A DNA stretch of 64,000 nucleotides from the NCBI RefSeq assembly GCF_024171695.1, contig NZ_JAMTCF010000002.1:434001-498000 (forward strand), given 5' to 3'. The notes under the pieces are model-generated. The model worked only from the letters and a program-made list of their open reading frames with translations. It was not told the DNA's origin and did not search any database. Positions 15,481 through 26,944 of this stretch are shown piece by piece. Position 1 is the first letter of the stretch. Each line of letters begins with the position of its first letter. The position numbers were made by a program, and so were the translations under genes. The stretch comes from Actinosynnema pretiosum. GTDB taxonomy: Bacteria > Actinomycetota > Actinomycetes > Mycobacteriales > Pseudonocardiaceae.

Positions 15481-17754
15481 TCACCCCGCATCCCACAGCT
15501 CCCCCGCGACCTGCTCGACCACCCGGTTCGTCCCGGACCCGTCCGCCAGCGCCAGGCACTCGCCGCCGTTGGCGTCCAGCAGCGCCCGCAGCTCCGTCGA
15601 CGGGTCGCACGCCCCGGCCCCGACCCCCACCCCGACCACGGTCCGCTCCGACACCGGCCCGAACCCGCCCCCGACGTCGTCGCGCGCCCCGGCCACCACC
15701 ACGATCTGCGCCACCCCGTCCCGAGCCGTCCGGTCCCGCGCCGCCTGCTCGGCCACCAGCTCGCGCAGTGGCCGCGCCCCGTCCACCACCAGCTCGACCC
15801 GGTCGCCGCCCGCAGCGCTCGGCGGCTCCACCATCCGCACCAGCCCGTCCACCGCGGCCCTGCCCAGCTCGGAGCCGTCCGCCACGACCAGCACGACCCT
15901 GGTGTCCTTCCGCAGCCGGGTCCACACCTCCCGCACGCGCGCCGCGAACTCCGGGATGGGCAGCGCGGTCGGCCCGCTCGGGCGCAGCCCCCGCGTCGCG
16001 GTGTTCCCTCCCGCCGCGTCCCGCAGCCCCGACCGCCGGAACCGGTCCTGCGCCGCCACGTCGCCGAGCAGGAAGTCGCGGAACTTCGCCGCGGCCTCCC
16101 CGACCGGGGTGGCCCGGTACTCCTCCACCGAGGGCTCCGCGTCGCCCGAGGGCGTCCGCACCACGTCCACGAACAGGTGGTCCAGCCACAGCGAGCCGCC
16201 CTCGGGGTAGAACACCTCCAGACCGCCGCACTCGTCCAGCCGGTCCACCAGCTCGGCCTCGCCCGCCACCAGCACCGACCGCACGTCGCCGCACAGCCCG
16301 CCACCCGCGCCGCCCGGCTCCTCCGCGCCGACCCGCGTGGCCATCCGGTGCAGCTGGTGGCCCGCCCCCGGCCCCAGCCCGTGCTCGCCCAGCCACCCGC
16401 TGACCGCCGCGACCGTCGCCATCTGCGCGCTCCCGGTCTCGGCGGGCTCCAGCCCGAACAACCGCCACCCGTCGGCGCCCAGCAGCGACCTCCAGGACAC
16501 CTCCCGCGCGTTCTCCCGCGCGGGCAGCTCGGGCACCCACCGCCTGGGCACCCCCACCGCCACGGTCGAGCGCGCCACCACGGACGGCGCCCCGTCCACG
16601 TCCGAGTGCAGCCGCAGCCCGCTCCGCGACCTGCCCGCGTCCAGCCGCGCCCGCGCCTGCTCCAGCTCCAGCCCGCTCGCGGGGATCCACACGTGCGGCT
16701 CGGGCACGCTGGTGCCGATGCCGTCGCCGACCGGCAGCCCGTCGCCCAGCGCGCGCACCACGTCGACCGAGTACGGCCCCTCCGCCACGTGCACCCTGAC
16801 CCCGGCGCAGCGCAGCTCGCCCGGCGCCCGCTCGGCGTCCTCGAACTTCACCACCAGGTCCCGCAGCTCGTCCACGACCTCCCGCGAGGCCAGCACGTTC
16901 AGCTGCACCGGCAGCGCGCACCCGGCCACCTCCGGCGGCCCCTGGCAGGCCGTCGGGGCCAGCAGCAGCACCACCGCCACCACCAGCACCCCGGCGTTCC
17001 TGGGACTCAGCCGCGCCCCCAGCGCCCGCCTGCCCCAGCCCGCCACCCGGCTCGGCGCGCGCCGCCAGCTCCGGCGCCGCCCCGCCCGGCCGGACGGGCC
17101 CGACGGGCCGCGCACCGGGGGCTGGCCGAGCCTGCGGTGGCGGTGCCTCGGCGGGGCCGGGCCGGTGTCCGGCAGCGCGACCCACGCGGTCTCGCGGAAC
17201 TCCTTGTTGCGCACGTCCACCGGCCGGAACGCGATCGCGTCGCACGCCGGGTCGCCGCGCACCACGGTCTGGTGGAAGCTCCCCGACACCACCAGCACCA
17301 GCGCGCCGGGCGAGCTCGCCAGCGCCTGCTTCACCGGCGCGGCGTCCAGCAGCCGGAACGCGCCGACCAGCGCCTCGCCCTGCGCGCCCTCGCCGTCGTG
17401 CGAGACCTCGCCCGCCGCCAGCGCGACCCGCAGCCGCAGCCGCGCCCCGTCCGCCAGCAGGTGGTTGTACCGGCGCAGCTCGCCCGCCAGCGCGGGCACC
17501 AGCACCCGCACGGCCCGGCTCTTCACCACCGTGCAGGGCAGCAGCGCCATGACCCCGTCGCCGCGGTCCTCGTGGTACGTGCCGTCCCAGTCGGGCTCGT
17601 CCGACCACACCACCCCGGCCACCTGGAAAGCGGCCCGCAGCGCGGCGTACAGGGCCCGGTGCGCCTCCCGCTGCTCCCGCTCGTCCCGCTTCCCGAAGCC
17701 CACGACGTCGACGAGCAGGATGGTGCGGTGCAGCGCCTCCTGAGGCGTCCCCAT
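15481..17754 (-). CDS. Cyclase-like domain fused to extracytoplasmic binding/VWA-like domain
   Basis: A 757-residue protein with an unusual architecture. Residues 1-200 resemble a class III nucleotide cyclase or its inactive relatives: D16 in TILLVDVVGFG and D66 in HEDRGDGVMALLP fit the two metal-binding Asp positions. A Pro/Arg-rich linker is followed by one membrane helix (about 253-271, AGVLVVAVVLLLAPTAC). The outer half starts like a solute-binding protein (VQLNVLASREVVDELRDLVVKF, PHVWIPASG) and ends in a Rossmann-like region with VVLVVADGSELG, perhaps a degenerate VWA metal site. The downstream lipoprotein gene is 4 nt away. The design suggests a receptor linking an extracellular ligand to an intracellular nucleotide-type signal; enzymatic activity is unproven. 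Confidence 0.75.
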   Translation of the reverse strand: MGTPQEALHRTILLVDVVGFGKRDEREQREAHRALYAALRAAFQVAGVVWSDEPDWDGTYHEDRGDGVMALLPCTVVKSRAVRVLVPALAGELRRYNHLLADGARLRLRVALAAGEVSHDGEGAQGEALVGAFRLLDAAPVKQALASSPGALVLVVSGSFHQTVVRGDPACDAIAFRPVDVRNKEFRETAWVALPDTGPAPPRHRHRRLGQPPVRGPSGPSGRAGRRRSWRRAPSRVAGWGRRALGARLSPRNAGVLVVAVVLLLAPTACQGPPEVAGCALPVQLNVLASREVVDELRDLVVKFEDAERAPGELRCAGVRVHVAEGPYSVDVVRALGDGLPVGDGIGTSVPEPHVWIPASGLELEQARARLDAGRSRSGLRLHSDVDGAPSVVARSTVAVGVPRRWVPELPARENAREVSWRSLLGADGWRLFGLEPAETGSAQMATVAAVSGWLGEHGLGPGAGHQLHRMATRVGAEEPGGAGGGLCGDVRSVLVAGEAELVDRLDECGGLEVFYPEGGSLWLDHLFVDVVRTPSGDAEPSVEEYRATPVGEAAAKFRDFLLGDVAAQDRFRRSGLRDAAGGNTATRGLRPSGPTALPIPEFAARVREVWTRLRKDTRVVLVVADGSELGRAAVDGLVRMVEPPSAAGGDRVELVVDGARPLRELVAEQAARDRTARDGVAQIVVVAGARDDVGGGFGPVSERTVVGVGVGAGACDPSTELRALLDANGGECLALADGSGTNRVVEQVAGELWDAG

Positions 17755-17836
17755 CGATCCCCCGGTCCACTGCGAGCCGCCGAAGCAGGTCGAGCGGAGT
17801 CTATGACCTGGGGCACACCGCGCGGGGCGGAAACGG

Positions 17837-17877
17837 CGAGAGGCGCCCTCCCCCGATCGGGGGGAGAACGCCTCTCG
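17837..17877 (-). terminator. Terminator after aceE
   Basis: CGAGAGGCG/CGCCTCTCG outer arms enclose a CTCCCCCGATCGGGGGGAG inner hairpin, about 80 nt beyond the aceE stop and upstream of the next leftward gene. Confidence 0.75.
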
Positions 17878-17959
17878 TCGCTCGTCACAGCTGCCGTGTC
17901 ACCCGGTCGTGGGGTGACCGGCGGTCACGGCCCGAGCGGGGCCGCGCCGCCGTCGCCGA

Positions 17960-20752
<2,793 letters not shown>

Positions 20753-21028
20753 CGTTGCCCTGTGGACACTGTCCCGTCACCGCTACCGGTGAGTATTTCC
20801 GGATTGTGTCCCACGCGCGCGCGCGGATAGGAGGTATGTAGAGCATGCCTCATGGCTTCCGGGTACCGCATCCGGGGGTACCGCTGCGGCGTGTCCCGGC
20901 TCTTACGGTTGCGCGTGGCACGGGTGACAGTGTTCGCTAGCCGCGACCGGTAGTTGACCCTGAGGTCGATGCCGAACGGCGGTCGGAGCCCCGACCGTCG
21001 CTGTCGCGCACTTGGAGGAGTGGAAACC

Positions 21029-21463
21029 GTGGTCGCCGCGGAAGACGCAGGCAAGATCGGCGTCGCCGACAAGCTCGGGATCGCACCGGGCGCCGTTGTC
21101 CAGGAGATCGGTTGGGACGAGGACGTCGACGACGACCTGCGTGCGGCGGTCGAAGAGCGGGTCGGCGGCGATCTGCTCGACGAGGACACCGACGACGTCG
21201 TGGACGTGGTCCTGCTCTGGTGGCGGGAGGAGGACGGTGACCTGGCGGACGCGCTGGTCGACGTCACCTCGCCGCTGGCGGACGAGGGCGTGATCTGGGT
21301 GCTGACCCCGAAGACGGGGCGTGCCGGGCACGTGGAGCCCAGCGACATCACCGAGGCCACCGCGACTGCGGGCCTCGCGCAGACGTCGAACGTCAACATC
21401 AGCGAGGACTGGACCGCGGTGCGGCTGGTCTCGCCGAAGAACGCCAAGGTCAACAAGCGCTGA
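21029..21463 (+). CDS. DUF3052 family protein
   Basis: A 144-residue acidic cytoplasmic protein of the actinobacteria-specific DUF3052 family. Conserved-looking features are GVADKLGIAPGAVVQEIGWDEDVDDDLR, DVVLLWWREEDGDL and the C-terminal NISEDWTAVRLVSPK. The function is unknown; its place next to aceE and ahpE is conserved in actinobacteria. GTG start at 21029 with GGAGGAG upstream. Confidence 0.9.
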   Translation: MVAAEDAGKIGVADKLGIAPGAVVQEIGWDEDVDDDLRAAVEERVGGDLLDEDTDDVVDVVLLWWREEDGDLADALVDVTSPLADEGVIWVLTPKTGRAGHVEPSDITEATATAGLAQTSNVNISEDWTAVRLVSPKNAKVNKR

Positions 21464-21472
21464 CCTGCGCAG

Positions 21473-21543
21473 ACCCCGGCTCCTCCGCGTCACGGGAGCC
21501 GGGGTTCGCGCTGTCCCCGACCGGGTCCGCCCCGGTCGGGGAC
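21473..21543 (+). terminator. Double hairpin terminator
   Basis: Two consecutive strong hairpins, ACCCCGGCTCC/GGGAGCCGGGGT (21473-21505) and GTCCCCGACCGGG/CCCGGTCGGGGAC (21513-21543), separate the DUF3052 gene from ahpE. Confidence 0.7.
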
Positions 21544-21576
21544 CCGGTTCCGTCCGCCGCGCACAGGGGTTCTTGC

Positions 21577-22035
21577 ATGATCGAGATCGGTGCCGAGGCG
21601 CCCGACTTCACGCTCGCCGACAGCAACAAGCAGAAGGTGACCCTGTCGTCCTTCCGCGGGTCGAAGAGCGTGCTGCTGGTGTTCTACCCGTTCGCCTTCA
21701 GCGGAACCTGCACCGGCGAGCTGTGCCGGGTGCGCGACGAGCTGGCCGACTACGAGGCCGCGGGCGTGCAGGTGATCGGCGTGTCCGTGGACACCCCGTT
21801 CAGCCTGAAGGCGTGGGCCAAGCAGGAGGGCTACCGGTTCCCGCTGCTCTCGGACTTCTGGCCGCACGGCGAGGTCGCGAGGGCTTATGGTGTGTTCTCC
21901 GAGGGGGCCGGGTTCGCGCTGCGCGGCACCTTCCTGATCGACACCGCCGGGGTCGTGCGGTTCGCCCAGGTCAACGAGCCGGGCGAGGCGAGGGACCAGG
22001 AGTCGTGGAAGAAGGCCGTCGCCGAGCTGGCGTGA
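21577..22035 (+). CDS. ahpE: Peroxiredoxin, AhpE type
   Basis: A 152-residue thioredoxin-fold peroxidase. The sequence FYPFAFSGTCTGELC holds the peroxidatic Cys (first Cys) as in AhpE of M. tuberculosis, which has LAFTGICQGELD. The second Cys five residues later is an addition relative to that 1-Cys enzyme and might serve in redox recycling. It would reduce hydroperoxides using mycothiol or thioredoxin-like partners. The ATG is 33 nt after a double terminator. A tRNA gene follows within 11 nt of the stop. Confidence 0.93.
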   Translation: MIEIGAEAPDFTLADSNKQKVTLSSFRGSKSVLLVFYPFAFSGTCTGELCRVRDELADYEAAGVQVIGVSVDTPFSLKAWAKQEGYRFPLLSDFWPHGEVARAYGVFSEGAGFALRGTFLIDTAGVVRFAQVNEPGEARDQESWKKAVAELA

Positions 22036-22045
22036 CGGCTCCCAG

Positions 22046-22120
22046 GGGCGTGTAGCTCAGCGGAAGAGCACTCGGTTTACACCCGAGCGGTCGCAGGTTC
22101 GAACCCTGTCGCGCCCACCA
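22046..22120 (+). tRNA. tRNA-Val (anticodon UAC)
   Basis: A complete cloverleaf: acceptor GGGCGTG pairing with CGCGCCC, D-arm GCTCAGCGGAAGAGC, anticodon arm CTCGG-TTTACAC-CCGAG with TAC as anticodon, and TPsiC arm GCAGGTTCGAACCCTGT-type. The 3' CCA is encoded. It lies 10 nt downstream of ahpE and may be co-transcribed. Confidence 0.96.
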
Positions 22121-22486
22121 ACCCCGTCGCGCCCGGCACCACCCGCGCCCACCGCCCCGTCCGTCGTGGCGGGTCGGGAGCGCCCGTCGCGGCGTCATCC
22201 CGCAGGTGCGTCCCGCAGTGTTCGCGGGTCGTCCGCGCGCTGCGCCGCGCTCGCCCGGTCGTGGGCGACGGGCTCAGCGGTCCCAGAAGCCCAGAATCCC
22301 CCTCCGGGGTCCACCGGACCGGTTCTGGGGGAGTTCGGCGCGCAGCGGAGCGCTCAGGGGCTCGGGCGGGTGTCACCCGGCGGTGTTCCACCACCGGGTG
22401 ACGCTGTCGACTGACGCTGCCGAGTGACGCTGTCGAGCGATGCTGCCGGATGACACTGCCGGGCGGTGCTGCCGTCCGGGCCCGTT
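22121..22486. other. Intergenic region without a gene
   Basis: Between tRNA-Val and a leftward small membrane protein gene. Apart from the tandem repeat at 22397-22474, I see no gene, tRNA or clear terminator. Confidence 0.6.
22397..22474. repeat. Degenerate tandem repeat
   Basis: Five to six imperfect copies of a 13-16 bp unit (GTGACGCTGTCGAC, TGACGCTGCCGAG, TGACACTGCCGGG and similar) end just before the stop codon of the leftward small membrane gene. Confidence 0.65.
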
Positions 22487-22765
22487 CTAGGCCAGCGCGG
22501 CGACCAGCAGGGTGGCCAGCGCCCACAGGGCCAGCAGCACCGCGGGCGACAGGGCGTCGCGCAACCACGGGTCGGCCGGGCCAGGCGGACGTCCGCCGTC
22601 GTCCTCGGCCGCCGGTGCGGGTGGTGCGACCGAAGCGGGGGCCGAAGGTGGTCTGCGGCTCGGCGGCGCGGGGGCCAGGCGGTGCACTTCCAGGGTCCGC
22701 CGCGCGCCACCCGCTCGTGTCAGTTCGAGCGCTGGCCCCTCTCCGGGGCGCGGTCCTAGACTCAA
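22487..22765 (-). CDS. Small protein with C-terminal membrane helix
   Basis: A 92-residue product from a TTG start with a strong AGGAGG seven bases upstream, which is the main reason to accept it. The N-terminal part (LELTRAGGARRTLEVHRLAP) is a small basic domain, then a Pro/Ala linker and a C-terminal membrane anchor (SPAVLLALWALATLLVAALA), so it is tail-anchored with the N-terminus inside. No family recognised. It is divergent across 557 bp from another small membrane protein. Confidence 0.6.
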   Translation of the reverse strand: MSLGPRPGEGPALELTRAGGARRTLEVHRLAPAPPSRRPPSAPASVAPPAPAAEDDGGRPPGPADPWLRDALSPAVLLALWALATLLVAALA

Positions 22766-23322
22766 CTCCGGTCCTCCTGTCGTCCTCGCTCGTCAGGCCT
22801 GGTTCGCGGTCGGACCCACGCGGTCTCCTGTTCGAGCAGGGGGCCGCGTTCCATTCGGGCGTGATTCCGCGCTGGAGAGCATGGCGCACCGATCGCCGTC
22901 GATCTTGGGGTGGGCGGGGTCGATTCGTTGAGCGGTTCACCCGATGCGCCGAGCGGCCCGGACCTGCTCGTTCAGCCGATATGGTCTAGACCCGTCCCTT
23001 AATGGGGGACAGGTTCACGCCTTCGGGAGCGGATTTGCTGAGCTTTCCGTGATCAGCTCGCGAATCAATCCAACGTAAGGGTGAAGATCAACGATTCTTG
23101 CGTAGTCGGAATTCCTTTCGGTGATCATCGTCCGGCTCCGGTGGCGCACCCCTCGAACGCTCGGCGCTCACCGGCTGCCGCTCGGCGCGGGAGCGCACCC
23201 CGGCCACCCCCTGGAATCCCCGAACGGCCATCGGTCCGCCCGACTCCCTAGGGGAGAACGGCCCGCCCCCGGCCTTCGCGGTCCCCCTAGGCGGCGGTGG
23301 TGGCGCGTCGTAGCTTGGCCCC
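22766..23322. other. Divergent intergenic region
   Basis: 557 bp between two small membrane protein genes. It includes a short less GC-rich part around 22980-23120. No convincing gene; the TAGCTT hexamer at 23311-23316 probably serves the rightward gene. Confidence 0.5.
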
Positions 23323-23607
23323 ATGTCGCCCAGGCAGTACCTCACCGCCGTCGCGGCGGCGTTCGTGCTCTCGGGACTGCTGATCATGCTGCTCCCGCTG
23401 TCCACGAGCGGTCCGAACGGGCTCGACGTGTCCTGCGGCAACAGCCTGGGCGCGGGCTTCGACGAGATCGACGTCTCGGCCCGGTCGGCGGCCCTGCCCG
23501 AGGTCTGCGCCCGGCTGCGCGCCGAGCGCCTCGCCTGGGCCTCGCCGGTCACCGTGCTGGGCGCGGCGGGCCTCGTGGGCGCGCTCTTCATGCGCCGCCG
23601 CACCTGA
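23323..23607 (+). CDS. Small two-helix membrane protein
   Basis: A 94-residue protein with an N-terminal membrane helix (YLTAVAAAFVLSGLLIMLLP), an extracytoplasmic loop of about 45 residues holding two Cys (VSCGNSLG and PEVCARL, possible disulfide), and a C-terminal helix (VTVLGAAGLVGALFM) ending in Arg3-Thr. No ribosome binding site, but TAGCTT lies 6 nt before the ATG, so a leaderless mRNA is likely. The stop codon lies inside the first unit of a tandem repeat. Function unknown. Confidence 0.7.
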   Translation: MSPRQYLTAVAAAFVLSGLLIMLLPLSTSGPNGLDVSCGNSLGAGFDEIDVSARSAALPEVCARLRAERLAWASPVTVLGAAGLVGALFMRRRT

Positions 23608-23710
23608 GCCCGGACGCACCTGAGCCCGGACGCACCTGAGCCCGGACGCACCTGAGCCCGGACGCACCTGAGCCAGGCCGCACCTGAGCCAGGCCGCACC
23701 AGGCCCGGAT
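23601..23710. repeat. Tandem 16-bp repeat starting at a stop codon
   Basis: Four perfect CACCTGAGCCCGGACG units (23601-23664), two variants (CACCTGAGCCAGGCCG) and a partial unit. The first unit includes the TGA of the upstream gene. Further degenerate CCGGACC/CCCGAACC repeats fill the gap to about 23860. Confidence 0.92.
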
Positions 23711-23905
23711 CCGTCCGCACCCGGACCAGGCCGCACCACGCCCGGACCCGGACCGGCCCGCACCCGAACCCGCCCACACCCGGACCAGGCCCGAACCCTC
23801 CCGAGCCCGAGCCCGAACCCGCCGCGACACCCGCCCCGCAGCTCCCGCCCGCCCCACCCGCCGCACGCGGAACCCGCCCCCCACGACCGCCGGTAGCGTC
23901 TAGTC

Positions 23906-24937
23906 ATGACGTGGATGGTCTACGGCGCCAACGGGTACACCGGGGCGCTCATCGCCGAGCTCGCCGTCGCGCGAGGCGAACGACCGGTGCTCGCGGGGCG
24001 GAACGGCCACAAGGTCGCCGCCGCCGCGCAGCGCCTCGGACTGGAGCACCGGGTGTTCCCCCTCGCCGACGCGGGGGCGCACCTGGACGGGGTCGACGCG
24101 GTCGTGAACTGCGCGGGGCCGTTCTCGGCCACCTGGCGCCCCCTGGTCGACGCCTGCCTGCGCACCAGGACGCACTACCTGGACATCACCGGTGAGATCG
24201 ACGTGTTCGAGGGCATCGCCGCCCTGGACGCCGAGGCGAGGCGGGCGGGCGTGGTCCTGCTGCCCGGCGTCGGCTTCGACGTCGTCCCCACCGACTGCAT
24301 CGCCGCCCTGCTGCACCACGCCCTGCCCGGCGCCACCCACCTGGACCTGGCGTTCATGAGCGGCGGCGGCCCCAGCGCGGGCACCGCCGCCACCGCCGTC
24401 GAGGGCGCGGCGGGCGGCGGCAGGGCGCGGGTCGACGGGGAGCTGCGCTCGGTGCCGCTCGGGCACCGCCGCCGGGTCGCCGGGTTCCGCTCGGGCGCGC
24501 GGGACGTGCTCGCGATCCCGTGGGGCGACGTCAGCACCGCCCACCGCTCCACCGGCATCCCGAACATCACCACGTTCACCACGTTCCCGCCGCTGCTCGC
24601 GAGGGCGCACGGCGTCTTCCAGCCGCTGCTCGCGCTGCGCCCGGTCCGCCAGGTGGCGAAGGCGCTGGTCAGGCGGATCGGCGGCCCGTCACCGGCGGCG
24701 CGCGACACCAGCCGCAGCGAGGTGTGGGGCGAGGTGCGGGACGCGCGGGGCACCAAGGTCGAGGCCTCGCTCACCACCCCGAACGGCTACGCCCTGACCG
24801 CGGACAGCGCGGTCAGGGCGATCGGACTGCTGCCGGACGTCGAGCCCGGCGTGCACACGCCGTCCAGCGCCTTCGGCGCGCACTACGCGCTGGAGCTGGA
24901 CGACGTGGTGCTCAGCGAGCCGAGAGCAGCGCGCTGA
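23906..24937 (+). CDS. Saccharopine dehydrogenase-like NAD(P)-binding protein
   Basis: A 343-residue protein starting [16 protein letters not shown], a Rossmann nucleotide-binding motif (GANGYTG). VNCAGPF and [12 protein letters not shown] are typical of the saccharopine-dehydrogenase-like family that includes mycobacterial trans-acting enoyl reductases. The substrate is unknown. TAGCGT lies 6 nt before the ATG with no ribosome binding site, so it is probably leaderless. The 3' end overlaps the convergent lipA by 26 bp. Confidence 0.85.
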   Translation: MTWMVYGANGYTGALIAELAVARGERPVLAGRNGHKVAAAAQRLGLEHRVFPLADAGAHLDGVDAVVNCAGPFSATWRPLVDACLRTRTHYLDITGEIDVFEGIAALDAEARRAGVVLLPGVGFDVVPTDCIAALLHHALPGATHLDLAFMSGGGPSAGTAATAVEGAAGGGRARVDGELRSVPLGHRRRVAGFRSGARDVLAIPWGDVSTAHRSTGIPNITTFTTFPPLLARAHGVFQPLLALRPVRQVAKALVRRIGGPSPAARDTSRSEVWGEVRDARGTKVEASLTTPNGYALTADSAVRAIGLLPDVEPGVHTPSSAFGAHYALELDDVVLSEPRAAR

Positions 24938-25916
24938 CCTCCTGCGCGGCGTCACCGGCCTGGAGGAGGTGCTCCAGGTTCTCCGGGAGGGTGTCGCCGC
25001 GCTTGGTCACGGCCTGGGCGTACAGCCGCCCGGCCCGGTAGGAGGAGCGCACCAGCGGCCCGGCCATGACGCCGCTGAAGCCGAGCTCCTCGGCGGTCTC
25101 CTTGTGCACCAGGAACTCCTCCGGCTTCACCCAGCGCTCGACCGGGTGGTGCCGGGGGGAGGGCCGCAGGTACTGCGTGATCGTGATGATCTCGCAGCCC
25201 GCCGCGTGCAGGTCGCGCAGCGCCTCGGCGACCTCCTCCGGGGTCTCGCCCATGCCCAGGATCAGGTTGGACTTGGTGACCAGACCGGCCTCGCGGGCGC
25301 GGGTGATCACCTCAAGGGACCGCTCGTAGCGGAACGCCGGGCGGATGCGCTTGAAGATGCGCGGCACGGTCTCCAGGTTGTGCGCGAGCACCTCGGGCCG
25401 GGAGTCGAACACCTCGGCCAGCTGCTCGGGCACCGCGTTGAAGTCCGGGATCAGCAGTTCGACGCCGGTGCCGGGGTTCAGCGCGTGGATCTGCCGCACG
25501 GTCTCCGCGTACAGCCACGCGCCGCCGTCGGCGAGGTCGTCGCGGGCCACGCCCGTGACCGTCGAGTAGCGCAGGCCCATGGCCTGCACGGACTCGGCGA
25601 CCCGGCGGGGCTCGTCGCGGTCGAGGTCGGCGGGCTTGCCGGTGTCGATCTGGCAGAAGTCGCACCGGCGGGTGCACTGCTCACCGCCGATGAGGAAGGT
25701 CGCCTCGCGGTCTTCCCAGCACTCGTAGATGTTGGGGCACCCGGCCTCCTCGCAGACCGTGTGCAGGCCCTCGCGTTTGACCAGGCCCTTCAGGTCCCGG
25801 TACTCCGGGCCCATCTTCGCTCGGGTCTTGATCCACGAGGGCTTCTTCTCGATCGGCGTCTGGCTGTTGCGCACTTCCAGCCGCAGCAGCTTCCGACCCT
25901 CAGGTACGACGGTCAC
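24912..25916 (-). CDS. lipA: Lipoyl synthase
   Basis: A 334-residue radical-SAM enzyme that inserts two sulfurs into octanoyl groups on lipoyl domains. The auxiliary cluster Cys are C55, C60 and C66 ([12 protein letters not shown]) and the SAM cluster is C81, C85 and C88 (CTRRCDFC). It works after LipB (encoded 4 kb away) on the E2 lipoyl domains encoded at 34 kb. The GTG start at 25916 has TAGGGT 7 nt upstream and no ribosome binding site: probably leaderless. Confidence 0.97.
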   Translation of the reverse strand: MTVVPEGRKLLRLEVRNSQTPIEKKPSWIKTRAKMGPEYRDLKGLVKREGLHTVCEEAGCPNIYECWEDREATFLIGGEQCTRRCDFCQIDTGKPADLDRDEPRRVAESVQAMGLRYSTVTGVARDDLADGGAWLYAETVRQIHALNPGTGVELLIPDFNAVPEQLAEVFDSRPEVLAHNLETVPRIFKRIRPAFRYERSLEVITRAREAGLVTKSNLILGMGETPEEVAEALRDLHAAGCEIITITQYLRPSPRHHPVERWVKPEEFLVHKETAEELGFSGVMAGPLVRSSYRAGRLYAQAVTKRGDTLPENLEHLLQAGDAAQEVSALLSAR

Positions 25917-25931
25917 GACACCAACCCTACG

Positions 25932-26855
25932 TCACGCGGGGTCGGGCGCGACGCCCGTCAACTCGGCCGTGAGGTCCCACAACCGGGCCGCCGCGAGGTC
26001 GTCGCGGGCCGCCGCCGTCGACCTCGCCGGGGCCGGGTGGCCCCAGAAGCCGCCGAACCCGTCGGGCCCGTAGTAGCCGCCGCCGGTCACCAGTGGCGAG
26101 GTGGCCGCGCAGAGCTGCGGCAACGCTCCCATGGCCGGGGTCTGGGACACCGCGTCGGTGATCTTGCCGCCCCACTCGACCAGCGCGTTCCGGTGCGCCT
26201 TCGCCATGGTCGCGCTCAGCTCGGTCCGCGAGACGCCGGGGTGCGCAGCGACGGAGGTCACGTCCGCGCCGGACAGCCGCAGCCGCCGGTCCAGCTCGCG
26301 CGCGAACAGCAGGTTCGCGAGCTTGGACTGCCCGTAACCGACCCACGGGGTGTAGCGGCGCACCTCGAAGTTCGGGTCGGCCAGGTCGAGGCCGCCCAGC
26401 CGGTGCGCGACGGACGACACGGTCACCACGCGGGCGCCCGCGCGGGCCCGCAGCGCGGGCATCAGCAGCCAGGTCAGCGCGGCGTGCCCCAGGTGGTTGA
26501 CGCCGAACTGCGACTCGAACCCGTCGGCGGTGCGGGCCAGCGGCGGGGCCATCAGACCGGCGTTGTTGACCAGCAGGTCCAGGCCGTCGCCCGCCAGCTC
26601 CAGCACCCGCTCGGCGGCGGCGCGCACCGACGCCAGCTCGCCGAGGTCCAGCCGCACCAGCTCGGCCCGCCCGCGCCGGGAGACCCGCTCGACGGCGTCC
26701 TGACCGCGCTCCGGCGAGCGGCAGGCCAGCAGCACCCTGGCGCCCCTGGCGGCCAGCACCGCGGCGGTGCGCAGGCCGAGGCCGGAGTTCGCGCCGGTCA
26801 CCAGCGCGGTGCGCCCGGTCTGGTCGGGGATGTCGACTTCGGTCCACTTGGCCAT
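25932..26855 (-). CDS. Short-chain dehydrogenase/reductase
   Basis: A 307-residue SDR of the retinol-dehydrogenase-like, NADP-preferring type. TGANSGLGLRTA binds the cofactor, NNAGLMAPP and SSVAH supply structural and catalytic Ser positions, and YGQSKLAN contains the catalytic Tyr and Lys. The substrate cannot be told. It lies 15 nt upstream of lipA in the same direction, although lipA seems to have its own promoter. Confidence 0.88.
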   Translation of the reverse strand: MAKWTEVDIPDQTGRTALVTGANSGLGLRTAAVLAARGARVLLACRSPERGQDAVERVSRRGRAELVRLDLGELASVRAAAERVLELAGDGLDLLVNNAGLMAPPLARTADGFESQFGVNHLGHAALTWLLMPALRARAGARVVTVSSVAHRLGGLDLADPNFEVRRYTPWVGYGQSKLANLLFARELDRRLRLSGADVTSVAAHPGVSRTELSATMAKAHRNALVEWGGKITDAVSQTPAMGALPQLCAATSPLVTGGGYYGPDGFGGFWGHPAPARSTAAARDDLAAARLWDLTAELTGVAPDPA

Positions 26856-26944
26856 GGTGTTCTTCTACCGGTCGGCGACCGCGGCGGTGGCGGCCGGGGT
26901 GGTCGAATCGCGGGAGCCCGGCACCCCTCGTTAGCGTTGGACCG

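Noticed and set aside
16337..17743. Plus-strand 468-residue Ser/Thr-rich frame as a possible surface protein
   Set aside because: Antisense of the cyclase-like gene; lacks signal peptide and start signals.
22046..22120. tRNA-Val as an integration site for a mobile element
   Set aside because: No integrase gene and no direct repeat of the tRNA 3' end was seen nearby.
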